The notes below the pieces were generated by a model. The model saw only the letters and a list, made by a program, of their open reading frames with translations, had not been told where the DNA came from and searched no databases. The position numbers and the translations under genes were made by a program. This document shows positions 1 to 7,043 of a stretch of DNA of 64,000 bases, piece after piece (position 1 is the first letter of the stretch; every line of letters begins with the position of its first letter). Source of the stretch: Pelagibacterales bacterium SAG-MED05 (GTDB lineage Bacteria > Pseudomonadota > Alphaproteobacteria > Pelagibacterales > Pelagibacteraceae); the NCBI GenBank assembly GCA_014654415.1, contig JACWDC010000004.1, positions 1-64,000 of the forward strand, read 5' to 3'.

Positions 1-47
1 AACTAAAAGATTGTAGAGAATTAAGAAATATAAAAAGTTAGAATTTT

Positions 48-860
48 ATGTTCAAGATAATTGATAAAGTTGAATTTACACCTGAAGAAAATAAAATGCA
101 AAGTATTGCGGATACAAAAGAAGCAATAAAAATTTTTAATTCAAATAAATCTAAAAATTTGAGATTTCTTTTAGAAGAAAGATTTAATTGGATGAATAAA
201 TTTATCAATGATGACGAAACTGGAGTTGAATTTGGTTCTGGAGCTGGTTTTACTAAGTACTTTATTAAAAATAAGAATTTCAAGATGTCAGATTTAAGTG
301 ATGATGATCATTTAGATTTTAAAAAAGTTGATGCTCAAGCCACAAAGTTTTCAGATAATTCATTTAATTATGTGATTGCCTCAAATATGATTCATCACAT
401 ACCTTACCCTATAAAATTTTTTAGAGAAATGAATAGGATTTTAAAACCTAATGGAAAATTAATAATTTTTGAGTCGTACTGTTCGATATTTTTTCAATTA
501 GTTACAATAATCATGAAACATGAGGGATTTGATTTCACTAAAGATGTGTGGGATGAAAAAAATCCAAAAAGTGATGAAAAAAATGCCTGGGCAGGAAATG
601 TCGCTGTTCCTCATTTGGTATTTGATGATAAGAAAATTTTTGAAAGAAATCTTGGAAAATTATTTTCTATTGAATTTGAAGAATTAACAGAGTGCTTTAT
701 ATTTTTAAATTCAGGTGGAGTAACTTCAAAAACATGGCACATACCACTTCCTTTATTTTTGCTAAAAACATTAAATTTTATAGATAAATTTTTGGTTAAA
801 GTTTTACCAAGTATTTTTTGTATGGGGAGAAGGATGGTTTTAAGAAAAAGAAGTGTTTAA
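48..860 (+). CDS. class I SAM-dependent methyltransferase
   Basis: A 270-residue protein with a class I (Rossmann-like) methyltransferase core. The SAM-binding motif I reads VEFGSGAG near residues 60-67, and a post-motif stretch (NMIHHIPYPIKFFREMNRILKPNGKL) resembles the Methyltransf_11 family. The C-terminal third is hydrophobic around residues 230-260, which suggests peripheral membrane contact. The start is an ATG with no obvious Shine-Dalgarno sequence. Bases 3-44 upstream could be the last codons of a gene entering from the left, because that frame stays open to a TAG at 42-44. The substrate cannot be read from the sequence; sugar, lipid or quinone-like acceptors are all possible. Confidence 0.8.
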   Translation: MFKIIDKVEFTPEENKMQSIADTKEAIKIFNSNKSKNLRFLLEERFNWMNKFINDDETGVEFGSGAGFTKYFIKNKNFKMSDLSDDDHLDFKKVDAQATKFSDNSFNYVIASNMIHHIPYPIKFFREMNRILKPNGKLIIFESYCSIFFQLVTIIMKHEGFDFTKDVWDEKNPKSDEKNAWAGNVAVPHLVFDDKKIFERNLGKLFSIEFEELTECFIFLNSGGVTSKTWHIPLPLFLLKTLNFIDKFLVKVLPSIFCMGRRMVLRKRSV

Positions 861-874
861 GTTATTTCATACTA

Positions 875-901
875 TTGAACATGTTTGTAATCGGGTATAA
901 G
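875..901 (+). promoter_or_regulatory. possible sigma70 promoter of the tRNA gene
   Basis: TTGAAC at 875-880 and TATAAG at 896-901 lie just upstream of the tRNA. The spacer is 15 bp, shorter than optimal, so this is a weak call based on position and hexamer similarity only. Confidence 0.35.
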
Positions 902-918
902 TATTAAATGTAAGTTAA

Positions 919-995
919 GGGCCTGTAGCTCAGTTGGTTAGAGCAGTACACTCATAATGTATTGGTCCCAGGTTCGAGTCCTGGCGGGCCCACCA
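919..995 (+). tRNA. tRNA with CAU anticodon, probably tRNA-Ile2 (lysidine type)
   Basis: A complete 77-nt cloverleaf with encoded CCA. The acceptor stem is GGGCCTG/CGGGCCC, the D arm contains AGTTGGTTA, the anticodon loop is CTCATAA (anticodon CAU), and the T loop is TTCGAGT. CAU can be initiator Met, elongator Met or the lysidine-modified Ile2. The C4-G69 and C5-G68 pairs match the known TilS recognition features of tRNA-Ile2 and differ from E. coli elongator tRNA-Met, so Ile2 is favoured. The initiator is unlikely because the first acceptor pair is a regular G-C. Confidence 0.92.
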
Positions 996-999
996 TCAA

Positions 1000-1599
1000 T
1001 TAATCATTGATAAATTCCTCTAATTTGGCAATTAGAATATTTATATCATTATTATTGGAATTTAATATAGAGGAAAACTCTTCTTTTTGAGTTCTAGCTA
1101 AACTTAATCCTTCGACAATTAAATCTCTTATAAGAGGTTTATCAGGATTTTTTGTATATACTCTCCAGTCGATTTTTATCTCTGGTTGTTTATCGCTCGC
1201 AATTATTTTTGATTTTACAATTGTATAATTCGAGCTTTTTTTCTCAGCATTCATTATCTCAAATTTATTTGATGAATAGTCGGTGAGTCTTGAAGTAAGA
1301 CTTTTTAAAAAATATTTTTTAAAAGCTAACTGATAGTTTTCTAAACTATTTTTATCTGTTGATTTTCTTAATTCTCCAAGCGTGTATAATCCTAATGCGT
1401 TAATATCTACATTTTCTACAGCAACATTTTCTATAAAATTTTTCTTTTCCTCTTCACTTATATTTTTGTCTGATAGTTTATTAATTGCGTCAGTTACCAA
1501 TTCTTTAATAAATATTTCAGGATCAGAGTCGTAAGTGCTCGCATAAGCTATTTTTAGGACGAAAATAAATGAAACTAAAAGAAGACTTAACTTTTTCAT
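1000..1599 (-). CDS. mlaC: MlaC-like phospholipid-binding periplasmic protein
   Basis: 199 residues with an N-terminal signal peptide (cleavage probably after IAYA, residue 20) followed by an MlaC/Ttg2D fold. Family landmarks are a segment like VDINALGLYTLGE and the later IKIDWRVY...IRDLIVEGLSL, close to the usual MlaC length of about 200. MlaC shuttles phospholipids across the periplasm between outer-membrane MlaA and the inner-membrane MlaFEDB transporter. It ends only 4 bp from the opposing tRNA and lies immediately downstream of mlaA (13-bp gap), so the two are cotranscribed. mlaD/E/F are not in this window. Confidence 0.85.
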   Translation of the reverse strand: MKKLSLLLVSFIFVLKIAYASTYDSDPEIFIKELVTDAINKLSDKNISEEEKKNFIENVAVENVDINALGLYTLGELRKSTDKNSLENYQLAFKKYFLKSLTSRLTDYSSNKFEIMNAEKKSSNYTIVKSKIIASDKQPEIKIDWRVYTKNPDKPLIRDLIVEGLSLARTQKEEFSSILNSNNNDINILIAKLEEFIND

Positions 1600-1612
1600 T
1601 TTTAGATTAATC

Positions 1613-2356
1613 TTATTTATCTAGATTTCCCCAGTCGTCTTCACTTTCACTGGAGTTATTAATTTTGTTTTGTCTATTTTGTAGATATAAACTTTTTGTT
1701 GCAGCGTATAAATCAATTGAGTTTTTTTCTAAACTCTCAAAGTTGTTCATATTATCACCTCTAAAATTTACCGCACTTGCAGCCTTAACGCCTACATAAT
1801 CAATTTTGGTACCAGAAATGCTCTTAATTTCTTTTTCATGCCAAGTAACTTTAGCAAAGGGATCCAAATAATTATTATCTATTATCATTCCCACACTATC
1901 TCTAACAGTAGTTGGACCTAAAAAAGGTAAAACAAAATAACATCCTGATCCCACACCATACGCTCCCAATGTTTGTCCTAAATCCTCTGATTGATTTTCT
2001 AAACCCATTAATGCCGCTGGATTTCCAATACCAAGCACTCCAACAGTTGTATTAATTAAAAAACTGCCAGTTGCATGTCCAGCCAATCTCACCTCTCCTT
2101 GTAGAAGATGGTTAGGAATTGATAATAAAGTTGCAATATTAGAAGTAAAATTGTTAGTACCTTTCCTTATTTTTTCTGGAAGTTTATTATACCCCCTAGC
2201 AATTGGTTCCAAAATTGCATTATCAAATCCTTGATTAAACTTAAAAACCCCTCTACTAACTTTTTCAAAACATTCTTTATCCGTTTGAGCATTAGCATTT
2301 ACAGAGCAGATTAAGAAAATTGAGCAAATTATTAAATGTAGTTTTTTAAATTCCAT
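1613..2356 (-). CDS. mlaA: MlaA/VacJ family outer-membrane lipid asymmetry protein
   Basis: 247 residues of the MlaA (VacJ) family: FNQGFDNAILEPIARGY, then LLSIPNHLLQGEVRLAG and the LGAYGVGSGCYFVLPFLGPTTVRDSVG region are all recognisable. MlaA extracts mislocalised phospholipids from the outer leaflet. The N-terminus is a signal peptide ending near ANA-Q (residue 23). A clear lipobox is not visible (the Cys residues in ICSIFLICS lack the usual L-A/S-G/A-C setting), whereas enterobacterial MlaA is a lipoprotein. The C-terminus is acidic and Asn-rich. It is first in a two-gene unit with mlaC. Confidence 0.87.
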   Translation of the reverse strand: MEFKKLHLIICSIFLICSVNANAQTDKECFEKVSRGVFKFNQGFDNAILEPIARGYNKLPEKIRKGTNNFTSNIATLLSIPNHLLQGEVRLAGHATGSFLINTTVGVLGIGNPAALMGLENQSEDLGQTLGAYGVGSGCYFVLPFLGPTTVRDSVGMIIDNNYLDPFAKVTWHEKEIKSISGTKIDYVGVKAASAVNFRGDNMNNFESLEKNSIDLYAATKSLYLQNRQNKINNSSESEDDWGNLDK

Positions 2357-2465
2357 GTTTGCTATATATAGAAAATAGACAGATATTGCTATAAATCATG
2401 CCTCTATTTTATAAGAGATTTTATCTTCAATTTTGTTTATATTTGTTAGTAAATTAGCCAAAAAA

Positions 2466-3188
2466 ATGAACCTGACACCTCTTAAATCTGACAGTTTCTC
2501 AAAAAAAGCTAGAAATATAGGAAAAATAAAATTTCTAATTATTCACTATACTGGGATGCAATCTATGCGTGCATCTATCAAAAGATTACTAAGCACCAAG
2601 CATAAAGTTAGCTGTCATTATTTAATAAGCAGAGCAGGCAAAATTTTTCAGATGGTTCAAGATAATAAAGTTGCTTGGCATGCGGGTAAATCAAAATGGG
2701 GCCAGGTAGAGAATCTTAACAACAACTCTATTGGCATTGAGCTAGTAAATAAAGGTCATAAATTTGGTTACCAAAAATTCTCAGGAAGGCAAATAAATGC
2801 ATTAATTAAGCTCTGCATCATATTAAAAAAAAAATATAAAATTAAAAATCAATGTATTTTAGGACATTCGGATATAGCTCCATTAAGAAAATCTGATCCA
2901 GGAGAAAAATTTCCTTGGTTCCAACTTAAAAAAAAAAGTATAGGGATCTGGTATTCTTTAAATAGAAAAAGCTTTGTATCTAAAAAATCGAGCGCCAAGA
3001 ATCTTAGAAAAATCTTTTTTAAAAATTTGCACAAAATTGGTTATAGATATTTTAACAAAGAGAAATTTTCAAAAACTGACAAACTAATAATTAAATCTTT
3101 TCAGAGAAGATTTAGACAAGGCAAAGTAGATGGAAAAATAGACCTAGAGTGCATTAAAATAAGCGCTTATTTAGCTAAAAATCACTAG
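2466..3188 (+). CDS. N-acetylmuramoyl-L-alanine amidase, AmiD-like (Amidase_2 + PG-binding domain)
   Basis: The Amidase_2/PGRP fold is visible: IIHYT supplies the first zinc His, SCHYLISRAGKIFQMV and VAWHAGKS follow, and LGHSDIAPLRKSDPGEKFPW carries the second zinc His, catalytic Lys region and Asp. The C-terminal 60 residues resemble a peptidoglycan-binding three-helix domain (FQRRFRQGKVDGKID). It cleaves the amide between MurNAc and L-Ala, probably in recycling of murein fragments. No signal peptide is convincing. The frame is open back to a TTG at 2433, but the ATG at 2466 starts just before the conserved region and is preferred. The gap to mlaA is divergent. Confidence 0.82.
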   Translation: MNLTPLKSDSFSKKARNIGKIKFLIIHYTGMQSMRASIKRLLSTKHKVSCHYLISRAGKIFQMVQDNKVAWHAGKSKWGQVENLNNNSIGIELVNKGHKFGYQKFSGRQINALIKLCIILKKKYKIKNQCILGHSDIAPLRKSDPGEKFPWFQLKKKSIGIWYSLNRKSFVSKKSSAKNLRKIFFKNLHKIGYRYFNKEKFSKTDKLIIKSFQRRFRQGKVDGKIDLECIKISAYLAKNH

Positions 3189-3195
3189 ATTTTAC

Positions 3196-3224
3196 TTGAT
3201 TTTGTTCATTTAAAACACTAAATA
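3196..3224 (+). promoter_or_regulatory. sigma70-type promoter of rnpB
   Basis: TTGATT (3196-3201), a 17-bp spacer and TAAATA (3219-3224) lie directly upstream of the RNase P RNA. They predict a transcript start at about 3231, which coincides with the first base of the P1 helix. Confidence 0.6.
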
Positions 3225-3230
3225 CACTCT

Positions 3231-3588
3231 GCCAGATAGTTGGATTATCGCTATCAGCTTTACTGATAGAGGAAAGTCCGGGCTCCATAAAGACACAGTG
3301 CCAGCTAATTACTGGCGAGGGTGACTTCAGGGATAGTGCCACAGAAAATAAACCGCCTAATCAAGGCAAGGGTGAAACGGCGAGGTAAGAGCTCACCGGT
3401 TTTTTGGTAACAAAAAACGCACGGCAAACCCCACTGGGAGCAAGGTTAAATAGAGAAGACACTGCAGAAATGCTAAAAACAGTCTTTAGTTAGTCTTCTG
3501 GGTTAACCGCTTGAGCTTGAGTGTGAACTCCAGCCTAGAGAAATGATATCTTCAATGACAGAACCCGGCTTATAGACTGTCTGGCAAT
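3231..3588 (+). ncRNA. rnpB: RNase P RNA (bacterial class A)
   Basis: The universally conserved core is present: GAGGAAAGTCCGGGCTCC at about 3270-3287, the AGGGTGAAACGGCGAGGTAAGAGC region near 3367-3392, and the 3' consensus ACAGAACCCGGCTTATAGAC at about 3558-3577. The ends close in a P1 stem: GCCAGATAGT at 3231-3240 pairs with ACTGTCTGGC at 3576-3585. The RNA is the catalytic subunit that removes tRNA 5' leaders. There is no strong terminator hairpin after P1; only CCCCTTTTAAAA follows. Confidence 0.95.
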
Positions 3589-3640
3589 TTCCCCTTTTAA
3601 AATGTTCTCTTTTTGTACTAATAGTCAAAAAACTATTGTA

Positions 3641-3669
3641 TTGACTATTTAAATTAAAACCCATACGAT
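3641..3669 (+). promoter_or_regulatory. promoter of the division/cell-wall cluster (PmraZ)
   Basis: TTGACT (3641-3646), 17-bp spacer, TACGAT (3664-3669). This is a good -35 and an acceptable -10, about 65 bp upstream of mraZ. The predicted start is near 3676, inside the array of CCCA repeats described in the next entry, so repression by a bound protein would be direct. Confidence 0.6.
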
Positions 3670-3684
3670 CCCAAATAATCCCAT
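3660..3684 (+). promoter_or_regulatory. putative MraZ operator: three CCCAT/CCCAA units with 10-bp period
   Basis: CCCAT (3660-3664), CCCAA (3670-3674) and CCCAT (3680-3684) are separated by exactly 5 bp each. On the other strand they read as ATGGG/TTGGG. MraZ is known to bind tandem TGGG-type pentamers separated by 5 bp upstream of its own gene. The array overlaps the -10 and the predicted start site, consistent with autorepression of the whole dcw operon. Binding is inferred from the pattern only. Confidence 0.6.
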
Positions 3685-3734
3685 AATGGAGGGTGATTTG
3701 AAGATATTAAAAAGAATTAAGGTTTTAAAAAAGA

Positions 3735-4199
3735 ATGTTTTTATCAAGCTACGAAAACAAATTAGACAAAAAAGGAAGGGTATCTGTGCCTGCGACTTTT
3801 AGATCTCACCTGAGCTCTTTAGGCTACAACGGATTTATAAGTTATCCGTCATTTAATCATTCAGCTTTAGAAGCTTGCTCACAAGATAGAATTGAAAAAT
3901 TATCTAATACTATAGATTCATTAAATCCATTTGAAGAAAAAAGAGATTATTTTGCAACTTCTATATTATCTGAAAGTGTTAATTTACAATTCGATACTGA
4001 AGGAAGAGTATCTCTAACAGAAAAATTACTAAGTCACGCCAACATCAAGAATAATATTTTATTTGTTGGCCTTGGAAAAACTTTCCAAATATGGGAGCCA
4101 AAAACATTTGAAAAATTTAAAGTGGTAGCAAGAAAAAAAGCTTATCAAAATAGATCAAATCTTAAATGGGAAAATAAACAAAAAGGGGAGGTAGTATGA
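3735..4199 (+). CDS. mraZ: MraZ transcriptional regulator
   Basis: 154 residues with two SpoVT-AbrB-like MraZ repeats. The first begins at FLSSYENKLDKKGRVSVPATFR and the second at VNLQFDTEGRVSLTEKLL. The DxKGRVxVP / DxxGRVxL signatures are the DNA-binding loops. MraZ is the conserved first gene of the division and cell-wall cluster and an autorepressor in characterised species. Its stop overlaps the ftsZ start (ATGA), so ftsZ translation is probably coupled to it. The upstream array of three pentamers fits as its own operator. Confidence 0.93.
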   Translation: MFLSSYENKLDKKGRVSVPATFRSHLSSLGYNGFISYPSFNHSALEACSQDRIEKLSNTIDSLNPFEEKRDYFATSILSESVNLQFDTEGRVSLTEKLLSHANIKNNILFVGLGKTFQIWEPKTFEKFKVVARKKAYQNRSNLKWENKQKGEVV

Positions 4200-5680
4200 G
4201 TATTAATATTGGAGGAGGAGAACTTAAAGAATTAAAACCTAGAATTTTAGTTTTAGGAGTTGGAGGAGCTGGAGGTAATGCAATTAATGCGATGATCGAA
4301 TCAGGAATGGAAGGCGTTGAATTTGTTGCAGTTAATACAGACGCTCAAGATTTAAAGATGAGTAAAGCTCACGCAAAAATTCAAATAGGCATGAATTTAA
4401 CGAAAGGTTTAGGGGCTGGTGCGAAACATAACATTGGTCAAGCAGCTGCAGATGAATCTATAGGTGAAATAGTTAATTATATTCAAGGAAGCAATATGGT
4501 TTTTATTGCAGCTGGAATGGGTGGAGGCACTGGAACAGGAGCCTCACATGTGATTGCCAAAGCTGCAAAAGAATTAAATATTTTAACAGTTGGTGTCACT
4601 ACTTTACCTTTTTCATACGAAGGCCCAAAAAGAATGAGAAGAGCTTTGGAAGGACTTGAAGCATTAAAAAAACATTTAGACACGACAATAGTTGTTCCAA
4701 ATCAAAATCTTTTTAAGATTGCTAGCGAAACAACAACATTTGAAGAATCATTTCATCTTTCAAACAATGTTTTAAAACATGGAGTACAAAGTGTTACCGA
4801 CTTAATGGTAAGACCAGGAATGATAAATTTGGACTTTGCTGATGTAGAAACTGTAATGAGCTCGATGGGCAAAGCAATGATGGGAACTGGCGAGGCCGAG
4901 GGAGAAAACAGAGCTATGGCAGCAACTGAAATGGCTTTAAACAACCCATTAATCGATGAATATTCTTTAAAAGGTGCAAAAGGATTATTGATAAATATTA
5001 CCGGCGGAAAAGATCTAACTTTATTTGAAGTTGATCAAACAGTTCAAAAAGTGAGAGCTGAAGTTGATCCTGAGGCTGAATTAATTTTTGGTGCTATTAA
5101 AGATGAAAATATGGAAGGTAAAATGAGAGTATCAATAGTTGCCACTGCTTTAGATGGACACAAACTAGAAACCAATACTGTCTTAAATATGGTGTCTAGA
5201 ATACAAAATAGAAATAACGGATATTCAGATAGCTTATTTTCTCAAAACACAAATAATATAGATAGCAATACTTTTAATTCAATTGAAGGAGCAACTGCCT
5301 TAAAATTAGATGAAAAGTTTCAAATAAACGATCAAGAGCAGCACTCTATAATTAACAATTTAGAAGAGAGCATGCCTGAACCAGAAATAAAATCGTCAGA
5401 AAATATACCTGCAGGTGTTTCTATGGAGAACGCTTCATATATAGAGAGCAATGAGGATAGCTCTTTACTATCAGAAAAGGCGGATACAAGTTTTGATGTT
5501 GAGCCAAATAATGAAGAAGAACATACACCACAACTTTTTTCAAAAGAGAGTGATACTCAAATTGAAAACAATTTAGAAGAATCCCATAGAGATGAACATA
5601 CTGAAAAACTTTTTGATCAGGACTCAAATGAAGAGGAAGATTTTGAGATTCCTGCATTTCTAAGAAAACAAAAATTTTAA
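4196..5680 (+). CDS. ftsZ: cell division protein FtsZ
   Basis: 494 residues. It is a tubulin-like GTPase that forms the division ring. The N-terminal Gly-rich loop is GVGGAGGNA (21-29), the tubulin signature GGGTGTG is at 109-115, and the T7 catalytic loop NLDFAD is at 211-216. The globular core ends near residue 320. A long Ser/Glu/Asn-rich acidic linker follows, then the conserved C-terminal peptide DFEIPAFLRKQ, which binds FtsA and other partners. In most bacteria ftsZ ends the dcw cluster after ftsQ-ftsA; here it lies between mraZ and rsmH and overlaps mraZ by 4 bp. The real ftsA has no ftsZ after it. Confidence 0.97.
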   Translation: MSINIGGGELKELKPRILVLGVGGAGGNAINAMIESGMEGVEFVAVNTDAQDLKMSKAHAKIQIGMNLTKGLGAGAKHNIGQAAADESIGEIVNYIQGSNMVFIAAGMGGGTGTGASHVIAKAAKELNILTVGVTTLPFSYEGPKRMRRALEGLEALKKHLDTTIVVPNQNLFKIASETTTFEESFHLSNNVLKHGVQSVTDLMVRPGMINLDFADVETVMSSMGKAMMGTGEAEGENRAMAATEMALNNPLIDEYSLKGAKGLLINITGGKDLTLFEVDQTVQKVRAEVDPEAELIFGAIKDENMEGKMRVSIVATALDGHKLETNTVLNMVSRIQNRNNGYSDSLFSQNTNNIDSNTFNSIEGATALKLDEKFQINDQEQHSIINNLEESMPEPEIKSSENIPAGVSMENASYIESNEDSSLLSEKADTSFDVEPNNEEEHTPQLFSKESDTQIENNLEESHRDEHTEKLFDQDSNEEEDFEIPAFLRKQKF

Positions 5681-5698
5681 TGATAAAACTATATCATT

Positions 5699-6712
5699 AT
5701 GATCAACTCAACTTCATCATCGGAACGTCCCCATTTTCCGGTGATGTTGGATGAAGTAACTAGAATTTGCTCTCCTTTTGAAGGCGGTGTTTATATAGAT
5801 TGCACTTTTGGTGGAGGAGGTTACTCAAAAAAATTACTTAACTTTTCTAAAACAAAAGTCATAGCTCTGGACCGTGATGAATTTATTATAAAAATTGGCC
5901 AAGAGTTAGAAAAAAAATATCCGAATAGATTTTTTTTTCATCAGAAAAAATTTAGCGAAATAAACACTGTTGTAGAAAATCAGTCAGTTGATGCCGTTGT
6001 GTTTGATTTAGGCCTATCTTCTATTCAATTAAATAATTTAGAGAGAGGTTTTTCTTTTAATTCTAAAGAAAAATTAGATATGTCAATGGGTCTCTCTACA
6101 ACCTCTGCTGAAGAAGTAGTAAATAATTTAAGCGAACAAAAATTAAAATCTATTATCAAAATTTTAGGAGAAGAAAAAGATGCATCGAGAATTGCCAGAA
6201 ATATAATTAAAACACGTTTAGTAAAAAAGATTACTAAAGTTGATCAATTAGTAGCAATTATTGAAAAAAGTAAAAAGAAAAATTACACAAATAAAATCAA
6301 TCCAAGCACAAAAACTTTTCAGGCTTTAAGAATATTTGTAAATAAAGAAATTACTGAACTTATCGAAGGGGTTATTAATGCAACAAAAATTTTAAAACCA
6401 GGAGGAAAAATATTAATTGTTAGTTTTCATTCTATTGAAGATAAGATTGTAAAATATTTTTTTAGCAATTTTTCTTCTAATCGATCTAAACCCTCTAGAT
6501 ATTTTCCTGAAAATAAAGATATTAATATTTCTTTATTTGATAAATATAAAAATGAAATATTTAAGCCTTCTAATATAGAAATTATTAAGAATCCACCTTC
6601 ACGTTCTGCTAAACTTAGATATGCTACTAGAAGCAAAAATGAATTTACTTATCCAAATGAGCTAGTAAATAAATTTAAAAAGTATTTAGATTTGGAGAGA
6701 ACAAGTGTTTAA
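5699..6712 (+). CDS. rsmH: 16S rRNA (cytosine-1402 N4)-methyltransferase RsmH
   Basis: 337 residues of the MraW/RsmH family. HFPVMLDEV opens the domain, DCTFGGGGYSKKLL is the SAM-binding motif, AVVFDLGLSSIQLNNLERGFSF and FQALRIFVNKE are family signatures, and GGKILIVSFHSIEDKIVK lies near the end. It methylates N4 of C1402 in the ribosomal P site. It starts 19 bp after ftsZ and overlaps the GTG of the ftsL-like gene by 8 bp. Its usual neighbour mraZ has been separated from it by ftsZ. Confidence 0.95.
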   Translation: MINSTSSSERPHFPVMLDEVTRICSPFEGGVYIDCTFGGGGYSKKLLNFSKTKVIALDRDEFIIKIGQELEKKYPNRFFFHQKKFSEINTVVENQSVDAVVFDLGLSSIQLNNLERGFSFNSKEKLDMSMGLSTTSAEEVVNNLSEQKLKSIIKILGEEKDASRIARNIIKTRLVKKITKVDQLVAIIEKSKKKNYTNKINPSTKTFQALRIFVNKEITELIEGVINATKILKPGGKILIVSFHSIEDKIVKYFFSNFSSNRSKPSRYFPENKDINISLFDKYKNEIFKPSNIEIIKNPPSRSAKLRYATRSKNEFTYPNELVNKFKKYLDLERTSV

Positions 6713-7043
6713 AATTAATTTAATTATATCAATTTGTATATTTTCGATTTTATTAGGCATTACATCTGCAATAAAAAACCAAACAAGAATTATTGAAAAA
6801 AATATTAATAAAATTGATAGAAATATTGCACTTATAGAAAAAGATTTACACGAAACTCAATTAGATTATTTTTATGTTTCTTCACCTGGTTACTTATCAA
6901 AAAAAATTCAACAATTAGCTTTCATTGAATATATGCCAATGGATTTATCAAGAATATATTTTAATTATAAAGATTTTGCAGATGCTCAAAAAAAAATAAC
7001 AATTCTTAAAACAGAAAATGAAAAGAAAACTCAGAAAAAATAA
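6705..7043 (+). CDS. ftsL: FtsL-like divisome membrane protein
   Basis: 112 residues. A single N-terminal transmembrane helix (about residues 3-22) is followed by a charged heptad-like helical region, INKIDRNIALIEKDLHETQLDY, typical of the FtsL/DivIC coiled coil. A short C-terminal segment begins PGYLSKKIQQLAF. The primary sequence of FtsL is poorly conserved, so the assignment rests on topology plus position between rsmH and ftsI. The start is GTG, supported by a GGAGAG Shine-Dalgarno at about 6694-6699. It overlaps ftsI by 26 bp. It would activate septal synthesis with FtsB and FtsQ. Confidence 0.72.
   Translation: MFKINLIISICIFSILLGITSAIKNQTRIIEKNINKIDRNIALIEKDLHETQLDYFYVSSPGYLSKKIQQLAFIEYMPMDLSRIYFNYKDFADAQKKITILKTENEKKTQKK

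Noticed and set aside
5421..5657. Minus-strand frame inside the FtsZ linker
   Set aside because: It is a shadow of the low-complexity acidic linker of FtsZ and has no start context or recognisable domain.
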